This document shows, one piece after another, positions 17,101 to 24,794 of a stretch of 64,000 nt of DNA. Made by a program: the position numbers and the translations under genes. The notes beneath the pieces were generated by a model, which worked only from the letters and a program-made list of their open reading frames with translations, searched no databases and was not told the DNA's origin. How positions within the stretch are numbered: the stretch's first letter is position 1; every line of letters starts with the position of its first letter. The stretch is from SHZI01 sp031409515 (GTDB taxonomy: Bacteria > Pseudomonadota > Gammaproteobacteria > Steroidobacterales > GCA-2729495): contig JANNXJ010000053.1 of the NCBI GenBank assembly GCA_031409515.1, positions 1 to 64,000 of the forward strand, given 5' to 3'.

Positions 17101-18423
17101 GTAATCCAGCGGAAAGGTCTCGCCAATGGTCAGGGTGGACTGGACACTCGTTATGGTCGGCCGGGCAGCCAGGCCACCGCCGGGCCCGTAGAGGTACGGC
17201 GGGTAATAGATTTCAATGTTCTTGTTGTTCTGGGGGAGGCTGGAGGTGGGCGAGTTGGCGCCACCACCACCCACCATCACGCTCGCATCCGGCAGCAGGA
17301 GGGCCATCGAGTGATAGAGGCGGGTCCTGTCGCCCAGGGCGTGCTTGGTCCAGACATTCGTGCTGGGATTCCAGATCTCGGCGTAGTTGGTGGCGCCCGT
17401 CAGGGAATTCCAGACCCCGCTGCCGCCGGTGGCCAGCACCCGGCCGTCGGCCAGCACGGTCGCATTCACCAGCACGCGCTTCAGCGCGAGATTGCCCGTA
17501 CTGGTCACCACCACCGGCGTCGTGGGGCTGGTGATATTGGTGATATCGATGATCTGCGCCTGGTTGGAGTTGCCGCCGAACTGCAGGATGCGCCCCGGCC
17601 GGTACATGGCAGCGCTGGAATCGTTGCCCTTCGACCCGGTCAGCGTGGTTGGCAGGAGGGTGAAGGTGCCGGTCCCCGCCGGGTTTACCTTGTACATCTT
17701 GCCGTTACTGTCGTAGCCGAAAATCAGGCCATCGGGCGCGACCCAGTTGCGGGGATACATGAAATCCAGGCCGCTCGTATCGGCGTTGCTCAGGAGGCGG
17801 AAGGTGCCGTTGGTCTGCCGGACCTCGGGCCGGTCCGTGCCGCTGCTCCCGCCCTGGATGTAGACCTCCCCATTGGGGAGCGCGGTCGAGGAGGAATACC
17901 ACCGACCACGATTCATGTTGTTCTGGCGGCTCAGCGTGTTGTCGGCAAAGTTGAAGTAGTTGGTGTTGGGGTTCGCACTATTCAGCACCCGGGTTGTGGC
18001 GGCGTTCCACACGTCGCCACCGGCAATGAACACCCCGCCACCGCCGGGCAGGACCAGCTGGGAACTGCAGAAGAGATCGGTGGCCGTGACGTTGGGCAGG
18101 GTCAGATGCCCGCCGGACAGGCCGGCGGTGATATCCCACACGTCGTACTGGAAGCTGCCGCTCTGGACGGTCTGGCCCGACACTTCGGTGCTGCCGTAGG
18201 TGAGCACCCGCTGATCCGGCAGCAGCACGGCATGAATGGGAACGAGCGGCCAGGGCGTTACCGCAGACCAGGCGCCGTCCACGTTGTTGGCGCGGGCCTG
18301 CTGGGCGACCAGGCCGCCGCCGACCAGGAGCACGAGTGCGGCAAGCGCCACGCCGCTAGTACGGTGCCCTAACCGGAGCCGGAGCGCGTTGCCAGAAAGC
18401 GGATGGGCCGGGAACGGCAGCAT
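14149..18423 (-). CDS. exported copper-radical oxidase / di-haem peroxidase fusion with dockerin-like tail
   Basis: 1424 aa. Domains in order: signal/anchor (about 1-45); kelch-type galactose/glyoxal oxidase (50-520) with the likely copper and cofactor residues present: Cys119 (DLFCSS), Tyr176 (RWYSS), Tyr370-His371 (RLYHS) and His460 (VTHSWNMDQR); putative-Ig domain (530-610); PKD domain (620-698); YVTN beta-propeller (705-1060); di-haem cytochrome-c-peroxidase-like unit (1075-1320) with CATCH at 1100-1104, CASCH at 1231-1235 and TAPYLHDGS; thrombospondin type-3 calcium repeat (1330-1365); two dockerin-like EF-hand segments (DFNDNGVVDSND, DLNGNGVVDSND); terminal GPSGLVP. The oxidase should make hydrogen peroxide while oxidising an alcohol or aldehyde; the haem unit could consume it. 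Export and cell-surface assembly are inferred. Similar tails occur in the proteins at 27947-28885 and 54565-57507. Confidence 0.88.
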   Translation of the reverse strand: MLPFPAHPLSGNALRLRLGHRTSGVALAALVLLVGGGLVAQQARANNVDGAWSAVTPWPLVPIHAVLLPDQRVLTYGSTEVSGQTVQSGSFQYDVWDITAGLSGGHLTLPNVTATDLFCSSQLVLPGGGGVFIAGGDVWNAATTRVLNSANPNTNYFNFADNTLSRQNNMNRGRWYSSSTALPNGEVYIQGGSSGTDRPEVRQTNGTFRLLSNADTSGLDFMYPRNWVAPDGLIFGYDSNGKMYKVNPAGTGTFTLLPTTLTGSKGNDSSAAMYRPGRILQFGGNSNQAQIIDITNITSPTTPVVVTSTGNLALKRVLVNATVLADGRVLATGGSGVWNSLTGATNYAEIWNPSTNVWTKHALGDRTRLYHSMALLLPDASVMVGGGGANSPTSSLPQNNKNIEIYYPPYLYGPGGGLAARPTITSVQSTLTIGETFPLDYGGSGPISRVALVKTGSVTHSWNMDQRFVEATFTVASGSRVMVQAPTRAADAPPGFYMLFALNPAGVPSVSRMVQIPVAATPNPAITPTLTAPGNRSGPEGTPVSLQLQATDPNLDELGYGASGLPPGVAINPLSGLISGTPTTPGTYNVNVAASDGVNAANASFVWVITAVAPLVLEPLPAQLPRLSGSTATFTGSVSSAINPQYRWFFDDGTPETAWSSSPTIAHTFSAPGVYYVTLTVTDSRGQQQFSTTAVTVHFPLTANRPTASGNLAYGAPAGGNNRLWVVNQDNNSVTAFDPVTNARLAEIPVQLAPRSVAIAPDGSVWVTNKQSASISIIDPGTLAVTATIPLPRGSQPYGLAFSPVGSTAYVVLEGLGKLLRLDASLRQVTGEVAVGPNPRHVSVTGDGATVYVARFITPLLPGENTTIVQPGTAGGEVVQVDTAALQVTQTIILRHQSVPDTATAGSGIPNYLGAPVISPDGTQAFVPSKQDNILRGVRRDGQGLNFQNTVRAITSRLVLGTGTEDLSRRMDHDNSSLTSAVAFDKLGVYAFAALETSREVVVAGAHDGLQILRLDVGRAPQGVLVSPDGLRLYVSNFMDRTVDVFNLSPLVLSATASVPYLATLQSVTTEALPANVLLGKQLFYDARDPRLALDRYMSCATCHNDGGHDGRVWDLSGFGEGLRNTIGLRGRAGGQGFLHWSNNFDEVQDFEGQIRALSGGTGLMSDEVFGTGTRNTPLGEPKAGLSPDLDALAAYVASLNSFAPSPARNGDGTLTSLAAEGKTVFASLNCASCHGGANFTVSGAGNVMNIGTLTLASGNRLGGPLTGIDVPTLRDAWATAPYLHDGSAPTLTAAIQAHNGRPVPAADLPKLVAYLEQIGSEESGAPVSDLDTDGVLDALDNCTLVKNADQRDTNGDGYGNLCDADFNDNGVVDSNDGALLKAAFGSADFPDRDLNGNGVVDSNDGARLKARFGLPPGPSGLVP

Positions 18424-18518
18424 TCGTCTTGATTCTTCGCAGACAGCCTCTAACGGGCCGTTGCGGCAAGCTTAACCCCGGCCGGGCCCGCCGGGCGGAC
18501 CTGGCGCACACCCGGCAG

Positions 18519-18544
18519 GGCCGGCCTTTGACATAAGGCCGGCC
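18519..18544 (-). terminator. hairpin downstream of the small periplasmic protein gene
   Basis: Perfect 10-bp inverted repeat GGCCGGCCTT/AAGGCCGGCC with a six-base loop, located between the stop at 18562 and the start of the giant oxidase gene at 18423. No T tract follows, so termination may be partial. Nothing else is visible in 18424-18561. Confidence 0.45.
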
Positions 18545-18561
18545 GGGCCCCGGTGACTGCT

Positions 18562-18963
18562 CTAGTTGTTGCGGGCGGTCTGGGCGACGCTCACATTGGT
18601 GCGGTAGGTCTTTCTGCCACCGGTGTTGAAGCTGCCGATCAGTGTCATGCCGTCATGGAGCCTGCTGGCACTGGCCAGTTTGATGGTGTTGGCCTCGATC
18701 AGCTGGCACTCGCCGGGTGCGACGAGGGTCTCTTTGCCGTCGTGGGTCACCTTGAGGGGGACCGCTTCAGGCTCGTCATCCATGCAGACCCGGTAGCCCT
18801 TGATGGCGGCACCCCGCAACACGGCCTTGGTCTCTCCGCTGTCCAGCTGAAACTGTCCCTGGGTGGCCAGCAGGGTGTCAGTGGTATCCGCGGCGGCCGA
18901 CGGCAACCAGCTGGTCAGGATGGCGCCGATCACGGCAACGGCGCAGGTGTTGTGCTTCTTCAT
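18562..18963 (-). CDS. small periplasmic protein of unknown function
   Basis: 133 aa; not recognised. AAGGAG precedes the ATG at 18963 and gives a typical signal peptide (MKKHNTCAVAVIGAILTSW, cleavage after SAAA). The mature part of about 108 residues has two cysteines (in YRVCMDDEP and APGECQLIE) that could pair, and looks like a small all-beta domain. It is divergent from the Crp/Fnr-type regulator gene, with three matching palindromes between them, and is followed by a strong hairpin. Co-regulation by the adjacent regulator is a reasonable inference. Confidence 0.7.
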   Translation of the reverse strand: MKKHNTCAVAVIGAILTSWLPSAAADTTDTLLATQGQFQLDSGETKAVLRGAAIKGYRVCMDDEPEAVPLKVTHDGKETLVAPGECQLIEANTIKLASASRLHDGMTLIGSFNTGGRKTYRTNVSVAQTARNN

Positions 18964-19066
18964 GGTGGCACTCCTTATGGTTGTTTTTAGAGCGTCTTCT
19001 GGTTTTCGCCCGGGCCAATTCAGCACCGGGGTCGACCCAGAGACTGCGCCCCGATCAGTCGACGGG

Positions 19067-19084
19067 GTGTCAGTCGGCTGACAC
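19067..19084. promoter_or_regulatory. operator palindrome 1 (GTGTC-N8-GACAC)
   Basis: Perfect 7-bp inverted repeat GTGTCAG/CTGACAC with four bases between. Read as TGTCA-N6-TGACA it has the 16-bp geometry of Crp/Fnr-family sites. First of three matching sites between the divergent genes starting at 18963 and 19291. Confidence 0.65.
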
Positions 19085-19137
19085 GGATGACGAATTAGGG
19101 CTGGAACGCGGCCGAAACCGCCGAATTTTCCCGGCGC

Positions 19138-19155
19138 GTGTCATCCGGACGACAC
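19138..19155. promoter_or_regulatory. operator palindrome 2 (GTGTC-N8-GACAC)
   Basis: Second copy, GTGTCATCCGGACGACAC, near-perfect over its 18 bases and extendable by GC on both sides (19136-19157). Starts 71 bases from the start of copy 1. Confidence 0.65.
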
Positions 19156-19181
19156 GCAGCGCGGGTTTCCCCTCCTCCGCT

Positions 19182-19199
19182 GTGTCAGCCTCCCGACAC
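19182..19199. promoter_or_regulatory. operator palindrome 3 (GTGTC-N8-GACAC)
   Basis: Third copy, GTGTCAGCCTCCCGACAC, arms perfect, centre not symmetric. Its centre lies about 100 bases upstream of the regulator start at 19291. Remaining sequence between 18964 and 19290 shows no gene. Confidence 0.6.
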
Positions 19200-19290
19200 G
19201 GGGTTCAGGTGAGGCCGGCTGTGGCCAGGAACAGACAGCCTGCCGGACCTGTGGCAGAGTGGGACGACTCGGCAGCCAAGGATGGTTCCG

Positions 19291-19980
19291 ATGACGAATA
19301 CCGCACGAGTGATCTTGCAGAACAACGAGCTGCTGCGGCATCTGGACAGCGCGGGCCTGGACCGGGCAGCCCGGGTCGCCACGCGGCGCAGCTACGAACA
19401 GGGTGCGACGATCTTTGCGGAAGGCGATCCGGCCGACGCGATCTACGGCGTGATCTCCGGGCAGGTGCAGATCAGCGCACGGACCTCGAACAACGATGAG
19501 ATCTTTCTGGATACCCACGGGTCCGGCAAAATTTTTGGCCTGATTGCCGGCATCGACGGGCTGTCCCGGTGTGCCACGGCCCGCGCAGCACCCACCGCCG
19601 AGCTGTTCCTGATCTCCCGGGACCGGTTCCTGCATCTGGTGGCCACAGATCCGCTGCTGTCCCTGGGCATGCTGGCCGTGTTCTGTCAGCGCCAGCGGAG
19701 CGCCAATCGCCTGATCGTGGGTGAGTACGCCCAGAAGGATATTCCGGCGCGGCTGGCCCACCGGGTGCTCGAGCTGACGGGGGAAGAACAGAGCGGCACC
19801 AGCTGCCTGGACATCACCCAGGCCGAGCTGGCCAAGTTCGTCTTCGTTTCGCGTCAGGTGGTCAACCAGTACCTGAGCGAGTGGCACAGCCGGGGCTGGG
19901 TCGCTACGTCACCCCGCCACCTGCGCGTGACCAATCGGCAGGCCCTGGTTGCGGTGGCGGCGAGTGGCGGCGCCACATAG
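19291..19980 (+). CDS. Crp/Fnr-family transcription regulator
   Basis: 229 aa: cyclic-nucleotide-binding-like beta roll (about 20-125), dimer helix, and C-terminal winged helix (about 150-220). The start at 19291 has AAGGA eight bases upstream; an ATG at 19282 is in frame but overlaps that site. The FNR N-terminal cysteine cluster is absent, and the cAMP-binding Glu and Arg-Ser of CRP are not conserved (SRCATARA replaces ERSAWVRA), so the ligand is not likely to be iron-sulfur or cAMP. The recognition helix reads SRQVVNQYL: positions equivalent to CRP Glu181 and Arg185 are both Gln, which fits the unusual TGTCA half-sites upstream. The next gene encodes a nitric oxide reductase, suggesting a DNR/NnrR-like role, but no copy of the operator lies before that gene. 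Confidence 0.88.
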   Translation: MTNTARVILQNNELLRHLDSAGLDRAARVATRRSYEQGATIFAEGDPADAIYGVISGQVQISARTSNNDEIFLDTHGSGKIFGLIAGIDGLSRCATARAAPTAELFLISRDRFLHLVATDPLLSLGMLAVFCQRQRSANRLIVGEYAQKDIPARLAHRVLELTGEEQSGTSCLDITQAELAKFVFVSRQVVNQYLSEWHSRGWVATSPRHLRVTNRQALVAVAASGGAT

Positions 19981-20041
19981 CGGGAAGTACCTATTCGCCC
20001 TGGGGCCTGACTCATCCATCCTCCGTTGCTGCTGCGCGCTA

Positions 20042-20057
20042 AATACCCTGCAGTATT
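20042..20057. promoter_or_regulatory. inverted repeat upstream of the NO reductase
   Basis: AATAC-N6-GTATT, centred about 38 bases upstream of the ATG at 20088. It is a possible regulator or RNA-polymerase contact, different in sequence from the GTGTC palindromes. No FNR/DNR box (TTGAT-N4-ATCAA) is seen here. Confidence 0.3.
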
Positions 20058-20087
20058 GCCGCAAGAGATCTCTGACGGAGAAAGTCC

Positions 20088-22349
20088 ATGGATCAAACCC
20101 GCAAGCTCTGGCTTGGTCTAGGCACACTCCTGGTGGTGTCCTTCAGTGTGCTGTTATGGATGGGGGGCGACATCTACCGGCACGCGCCACCGATGCCCGA
20201 ACGGGTGAAAGGCCAGGACGGCCAGGTGCTGTTCACCCGGGCCGACATGGAAACCGGGCGCATCGTCTGGCAGACCATGGGTGGCCAGCAACTGGGTTCC
20301 ATCTGGGGCCACGGCGCCCTGGTCGCCCCCGACTGGAGCGCCGACTGGCTGCACCGGGAAGCAGAGACCGCGCTGGATATTCGTGCGCGGCGGGAGTATG
20401 GCCGGGCCTATACGAGCCTGACTGACGGCGAGCGGGCGAAACTCGTGGCGGATTTCAGGCCGCTGATCCGCGCCAACACCTTCGACCCGGCCAGCGCCAC
20501 GCTGACAGTCAGCAACGAGCGCGCCCAGGCGATCTCGGCAGTCATTACCCACTACGAAAGCCTGTTCAGTGACGACCCGGCCACGGCAGCACTCCGTGAG
20601 GACTACGCCATGAGGAATGGCACGATCGACACGGCAGAGCATCGCCGGCAGCTGTCCGCCTTCTTTTTCTGGACGGCCTGGGCCAGCGTGACCGAACGCC
20701 CCGGCAGTACCGGCTCCTACACGAATAACTGGCCGTTCGAGCCGCTGGTGGGCAACGCGCCCACCCCGAGCACCTTCCTGTGGACGGTGTTCAGCGTGCT
20801 CTTCATGCTCGCCGGCATCGCCCTGCTGGGCTGGCACTACGCCGCTTACCATGGCAAAGACCCGGTGGCCGTGCCACCGGCCAGCGACCCGCTGCGCGGT
20901 CTCGTCCTCACACCGTCAATGAGGGCCACTGCCAAGTATTTCTGGCTGGTGCTGGCGCTCCTTCTCGTCCAGATCCTGCTCGGCGCCACCACCGCCCACT
21001 ACCAGGTCGAGGGCCAGGAGTTCTACGGCTTTGCGCTGGCCGACGTGCTGCCCTACTCGCTCACCCGCACCTGGCACACGCAACTGGCGGTACTCTGGAT
21101 CGCTACCGCCTGGCTGGCCACGGGCCTCTACATCGCACCGGCGATTTCCGGTCATGAACCAAAGCTGCAGCGCCTTGGGGTGAACTTCCTGTTTGTCTGC
21201 CTGCTGGTGATCGTGGTCGGGGCGTTTGCGGGCCAGTGGTTCGCAGTCATGCAGAAGATGGGGCTCGGCCTGAATTTCTGGTTCGGCCATCAGGGCTGGG
21301 AGTACGTAGACGTGGGGCGCTTCTGGCAGATCTTCCTGTTCATCGGCCTGATGCTCTGGCTGCTGCTGGTGGGTCGCGCCCTGGCACCGGCCCTGAAGCG
21401 CCGGGACGAGATGTCGTCCATCGTGGGCCTGCTATTCCTGTCGACGATTGCCATCGGCCTGTTCTATGGCGCAGGCCTGATGTGGGGCGAGAAAACCCAC
21501 CTGTCAGTGGTCGAGTACTGGCGCTGGTGGGTCGTACACCTCTGGGTCGAGGGCTTCTTCGAGGTCTTCGCCGTCGCGGTCATGTCCTTCCTGTTTGTGA
21601 AGCTGGGACTGGTGCGCGGCAAGACCGCAACCATCGCGGTGCTGTTTGCCACGGTGGTCTTCCTGTCCGGCGGCGTGCTGGGCACGTTCCATCACCTCTA
21701 CTTCGCGGGGACGACCACCGCCATCGTTGCGCTGGGTGCTTCCTTCTCGGCGCTGGAGGTGGTGCCCCTCGCCCTGATCGGCATGGAGGCCTACCAGACC
21801 TACCAGCTGAGCAAGGCCACGCCCTGGATGTCCCGGTACCGGTGGCCCATCATGTTCTTCTTGGCCGTGTCCTTCTGGAACCTGGTAGGTGCCGGCCTGT
21901 TCGGCTTCCTGATCAACACACCGCTGGCGCTCTATTACATGCAGGGCCTGAATCTCACCCCGCTCCACGGCCACACCGCCCTGTTCGGGGTCTACGGCAT
22001 GCTGGGTATCGGCCTGCTGCTGTTCTGCGTACGCGGCCTCAAACCTGACGCCATCTGGAATGAGACCCTGCTCCGGAACAGTTTCTGGGCCTTCAACATC
22101 GGTCTCGCCATGATGGCGTTACTGACGCTGCTGCCGCTGAACGCTGCCCTCGGCCACGGCTACTGGTACGCGCGCTCGGCCGAATTCATGTCCCAGCCCC
22201 TCGTCGCGCTTCTCGTCTGGATGCGGGTGCCGGGCGACACGATCTTCTCGGGGGGCGCGCTGCTGCTGGCCTGGTTTGTGTTCCGGGTGTGGATCGCGCC
22301 CGGTATTGCGGAAAGCGCAGGTGCACCGGCCCTGGCGGAGCGGCGCTAG
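20088..22349 (+). CDS. norZ: quinol-dependent nitric oxide reductase (qNOR)
   Basis: 753 aa integral membrane protein with about fourteen helices. The N-terminal extension (QDGQVLFTRADMETG, then GGQQLGSIWGHG) replaces the cytochrome c subunit and marks the single-subunit quinol type, which reduces two NO to N2O. The C-terminal part is NorB-like with His-rich helices binding haem b, haem b3 and non-haem iron (WHTQLAVLWIATAW, VVHLWVEGFFEVFAV, GTFHHLYFAGTT). The ATG at 20088 has GGAG upstream. No norD/norQ accessory genes are adjacent, as is usual for qNOR used in NO detoxification. The preceding Crp/Fnr-type gene is a likely regulator of NO response. The stop overlaps the convergent adhesin-like gene by four bases. 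Confidence 0.93.
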   Translation: MDQTRKLWLGLGTLLVVSFSVLLWMGGDIYRHAPPMPERVKGQDGQVLFTRADMETGRIVWQTMGGQQLGSIWGHGALVAPDWSADWLHREAETALDIRARREYGRAYTSLTDGERAKLVADFRPLIRANTFDPASATLTVSNERAQAISAVITHYESLFSDDPATAALREDYAMRNGTIDTAEHRRQLSAFFFWTAWASVTERPGSTGSYTNNWPFEPLVGNAPTPSTFLWTVFSVLFMLAGIALLGWHYAAYHGKDPVAVPPASDPLRGLVLTPSMRATAKYFWLVLALLLVQILLGATTAHYQVEGQEFYGFALADVLPYSLTRTWHTQLAVLWIATAWLATGLYIAPAISGHEPKLQRLGVNFLFVCLLVIVVGAFAGQWFAVMQKMGLGLNFWFGHQGWEYVDVGRFWQIFLFIGLMLWLLLVGRALAPALKRRDEMSSIVGLLFLSTIAIGLFYGAGLMWGEKTHLSVVEYWRWWVVHLWVEGFFEVFAVAVMSFLFVKLGLVRGKTATIAVLFATVVFLSGGVLGTFHHLYFAGTTTAIVALGASFSALEVVPLALIGMEAYQTYQLSKATPWMSRYRWPIMFFLAVSFWNLVGAGLFGFLINTPLALYYMQGLNLTPLHGHTALFGVYGMLGIGLLLFCVRGLKPDAIWNETLLRNSFWAFNIGLAMMALLTLLPLNAALGHGYWYARSAEFMSQPLVALLVWMRVPGDTIFSGGALLLAWFVFRVWIAPGIAESAGAPALAERR

Positions 22350-22804
22350 CCTGTCCCATTACCACAGGCCCGGGCCCACATCTTTTCAGCCGTGGTGCCT
22401 GCCGGAACTGCCGTCAGCTCGGGCGGGTCCGGATTGACGTTGATGATTTCACCGGTGGCCATGGGCCCGGCGTGAGCCGACGTGGCGATGATGCTGAGCT
22501 GTCGGCCGCTGCAGTCGTACTGATACTGGAGCTTGTCGGAGAGCACCTGCTTGCCCGTCTTGTCGGGCTGGGGCGTCGGGTAGTCAATCAGGGCCCACAT
22601 CGCTGCCCGGTCACCCTCCCTGCGAATGCTCGAGGGGTCGATGTAGATTGTGGCCTCCGGCGTGGCTTCGAATACGACCCACTCCGAGGCGGGCGTGGGC
22701 ATGGGATCCGCGACCGCGGTCGGTGAAGGAACAGGTGCAGGCTTGCAGGACGCGAGGCCCCAGGCCGACAGGCCCAGTAACAGTCCGGCGAGTACTTTGT
22801 GCAT
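22346..22804 (-). CDS. surface-adhesin-E-like lipoprotein
   Basis: 152 aa. AAGGAAG lies before the ATG at 22804; the signal ends in a lipobox (WGLASCKP), so a lipoprotein is expected. After a Pro-rich linker, the segment WVVFEATPEATIYIDPSSI through to KMWARAC matches the Adhesin_E-like domain common in proteobacterial lipoproteins (trait: WxxI....xxxYxDxxSI, conserved Cys near the end). The function in most species is unknown. Convergent with norZ. Confidence 0.75.
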   Translation of the reverse strand: MHKVLAGLLLGLSAWGLASCKPAPVPSPTAVADPMPTPASEWVVFEATPEATIYIDPSSIRREGDRAAMWALIDYPTPQPDKTGKQVLSDKLQYQYDCSGRQLSIIATSAHAGPMATGEIINVNPDPPELTAVPAGTTAEKMWARACGNGTG

Positions 22805-22848
22805 TGCGCTTCCTTTAGAAGGGATGCCCGAGCCCGCGGCCCACCAGT

Positions 22849-23811
22849 TTAGCCAGTCCTGTCCGCAAACAGCACCTGGCTGACGTCCTCCGGCCGGACG
22901 AGACGCCGGATCCGGTCGAACTGCGACTGGGCCTCGGGGTAGTGCCGGCCCAGATGCAGCAGCCATTGCTTCAGGCGACCGTGGCGAAAGCGCGCGGGAA
23001 CATGCAGCTCAATGGCTGCCCAGAACTGCCGTAGCATTGGCCACATCTCGGGCCAGGAATAGCCCGCATCCCGCTCGCCGCGGATCATCAGGGCCAGCGC
23101 CGGATTGGCCACCGCTCCCCGCCCCAGCATGAGGGCATCACAGCCGGAAACGGCAAGACACCGGTGTGCATCGTCCACGGTCCAGATCTCCCCGTTGGCG
23201 ATCACGGGAATGCTGACGTGTTCGCGAATCCGCGCAATCCACTCCCAGTAGGCCGGCGGCCGGTAGCCGTCAGTCCGGGTGCGGGCGTGCACCACGATCT
23301 CGGCAGCGCCGCCCTCGGCCAGCGCCGCTGCACAGTCCAGCGCGCGATCCGGTGTGTCGTAGCCCAGGCGCATTTTCGCGGTGACGGGAATCCCGGCAGG
23401 CACGGCGTCGCGCACAGCGCGAACGATGGTCCGCATCAGGACCGGATCCCGCAGCAGCGCCGCGCCGCCGCCGTGGCGATTGACGAGCTTGGTGGGGCAG
23501 CCAAAGTTGAGATCGATGCCCAATGCGCCAAGGCTCGCCGCGCGGGCTGCGTTTTCTGCAATGCAGACCGGGTCTGAACCCAGGAACTGCACCCGCACCG
23601 GCACGCCTGCTGGCGTACGCCCGCCGCTCCTGAGCTCGGGAACGACGCGATAGAAGCGGTCGGCGGGCAGCAGTGCGCTGGTGATCCGGATGAATTCGGT
23701 GACGCAGGCATCGATGCCGCTGCCGGCCTCAGCGGCACAGCTCACCTGCGTGAGGGTGTCCCGCAGGAGGTGATCGAGAAGGCCCTCCATCGGAGCGAGC
23801 AGGATGCGCAT
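22849..23811 (-). CDS. dusC: tRNA-dihydrouridine(16) synthase
   Basis: 320 aa FMN enzyme that reduces U16 in tRNA D loops. The N-terminus ILLAPMEGLLDHLLRDTLT is the Dus FMN-binding strand; LNFGCPTKLVNRHGGGAALL carries the catalytic cysteine; NGEIWTVDDA and LMLGRGAVANP are the phosphate-binding end of the TIM barrel. The opening CVTEFIRIT and the length around 320 fit DusC rather than DusA or DusB. ATG at 23811. A terminator for the gene upstream lies at 23872-23891, so dusC probably has its own promoter in the 100-base gap. Confidence 0.93.
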   Translation of the reverse strand: MRILLAPMEGLLDHLLRDTLTQVSCAAEAGSGIDACVTEFIRITSALLPADRFYRVVPELRSGGRTPAGVPVRVQFLGSDPVCIAENAARAASLGALGIDLNFGCPTKLVNRHGGGAALLRDPVLMRTIVRAVRDAVPAGIPVTAKMRLGYDTPDRALDCAAALAEGGAAEIVVHARTRTDGYRPPAYWEWIARIREHVSIPVIANGEIWTVDDAHRCLAVSGCDALMLGRGAVANPALALMIRGERDAGYSWPEMWPMLRQFWAAIELHVPARFRHGRLKQWLLHLGRHYPEAQSQFDRIRRLVRPEDVSQVLFADRTG

Positions 23812-23871
23812 GAACAGCGGGGCCCAAGAACAAGTGGTGCACGAGTGTAGCGGCTGGCCCCGAAACGCAAG

Positions 23872-23891
23872 AAACCCGCCGAAGCGGGTTT
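23872..23891 (-). terminator. terminator of the PEP-CTERM gene
   Basis: 8-bp stem AAACCCGC/GCGGGTTT closing a UUCG-type tetraloop on the minus strand, followed by TTTCTTGCGTTTC. It lies 26 bases downstream of the stop at 23918. Confidence 0.8.
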
Positions 23892-23917
23892 CCAGATTTC
23901 GTCTGCTGGCGGGAAAT

Positions 23918-24682
23918 TTAGCTGGCCAGCTTCCGCCGCATCACGCCCATCAACCCGAGGGCAGAGCCGAAGAGCCAGACCGCTGCCGGCACCGGAACCG
24001 CGGTAATTTCAAAGCGGCCCGTGTAGCTGTAGGCATCGGACCCGCCAGAACCCAGAAACGCCAGCCGGGTGCTCATCGTCGTGCAGCCGCCAAGGCCACT
24101 GCAGTCAAACGTGCCGGACGACCCAAACGGCCCATACACAGAACTGACCAACGCGGCAAAACTGGCTGCCGTCCCGATGCCGTCGATGGACGTGCCGTTC
24201 AGCTGAGCCTCGAGGACGCCCAGGGTATTGGGCGCCGCCATGGCCAGGGAGCCGCCGTTGTTCGGCGAGCCGTTCGAGAAGCTGCCCGCCAGATCCAGCG
24301 TGTAATTGGCCAAACCGGTGATGGTCGGCGCGATGGGTGAGCTGAAGACGACGGTGAAAATGCTTGCGGCACCGGAATCGACGAAACCGACGGCAAAATT
24401 GAGGAAGGGATCGAGGTTGCCACTGGCCAGCTGCAGCGTGATCGTGTCCTGCTCAGCTCCCAGGCCCCAGGTAAAGGTCTGATTGAAAGCCGCGAAGTTA
24501 CCTTCTTCATCGACCGCGAGCTGGATCGAGCCGGCAGTCCTTATCGGCGCGCCCGGGACGGTGCCGTTCTGCCAGTAGACATCCAGTTGCGGAACGCCCT
24601 GGACTCCAACCGTGGACGCTTCGACGCTGGCTGAGCCGAGCAGCAGGGCGGCAATCGGCAAGCCCACGCGCAAGAGTTTCAT
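23918..24682 (-). CDS. PEP-CTERM exosortase substrate, secreted
   Basis: 254 aa. ATG at 24682 with GGGGAA upstream gives a signal peptide (MKLLRVGLPIAALLLGS). The C-terminus has the full sorting signal: VPVPAAVWLFGSALGLMGVMRRK, i.e. a VPxP motif, a membrane helix and a basic tail, recognised by exosortase and removed during surface delivery. The body is beta-rich with one disulfide candidate (FDCSGLGGC). The exosortase and EPS genes are not in the window. It has its own terminator. Function of the body is unknown. Confidence 0.88.
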   Translation of the reverse strand: MKLLRVGLPIAALLLGSASVEASTVGVQGVPQLDVYWQNGTVPGAPIRTAGSIQLAVDEEGNFAAFNQTFTWGLGAEQDTITLQLASGNLDPFLNFAVGFVDSGAASIFTVVFSSPIAPTITGLANYTLDLAGSFSNGSPNNGGSLAMAAPNTLGVLEAQLNGTSIDGIGTAASFAALVSSVYGPFGSSGTFDCSGLGGCTTMSTRLAFLGSGGSDAYSYTGRFEITAVPVPAAVWLFGSALGLMGVMRRKLAS

Positions 24683-24794
24683 CAACTTTTTCCCCGACTC
24701 GCCGGTACCTGGCTCAGGCCCGGATTATGTTTAGTGGATCTAAGCCTTATTAAAGGCCTCTTGGGTGCCTGTATGCCGGGTTCTGATCGCCCCG

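Noticed and set aside
16330..18372. Open plus-strand frame of 680 codons opposite the giant oxidase gene, and a similar one at 14143-16017
   Set aside because: Both lie fully antisense to a protein with intact domain motifs and carry only Arg/Gly/His-rich low-complexity sequence.
20000..20087. FNR/DNR box (TTGAT-N4-ATCAA) before the nitric oxide reductase
   Set aside because: No such sequence is seen; only an AATAC-N6-GTATT inverted repeat of unknown meaning.
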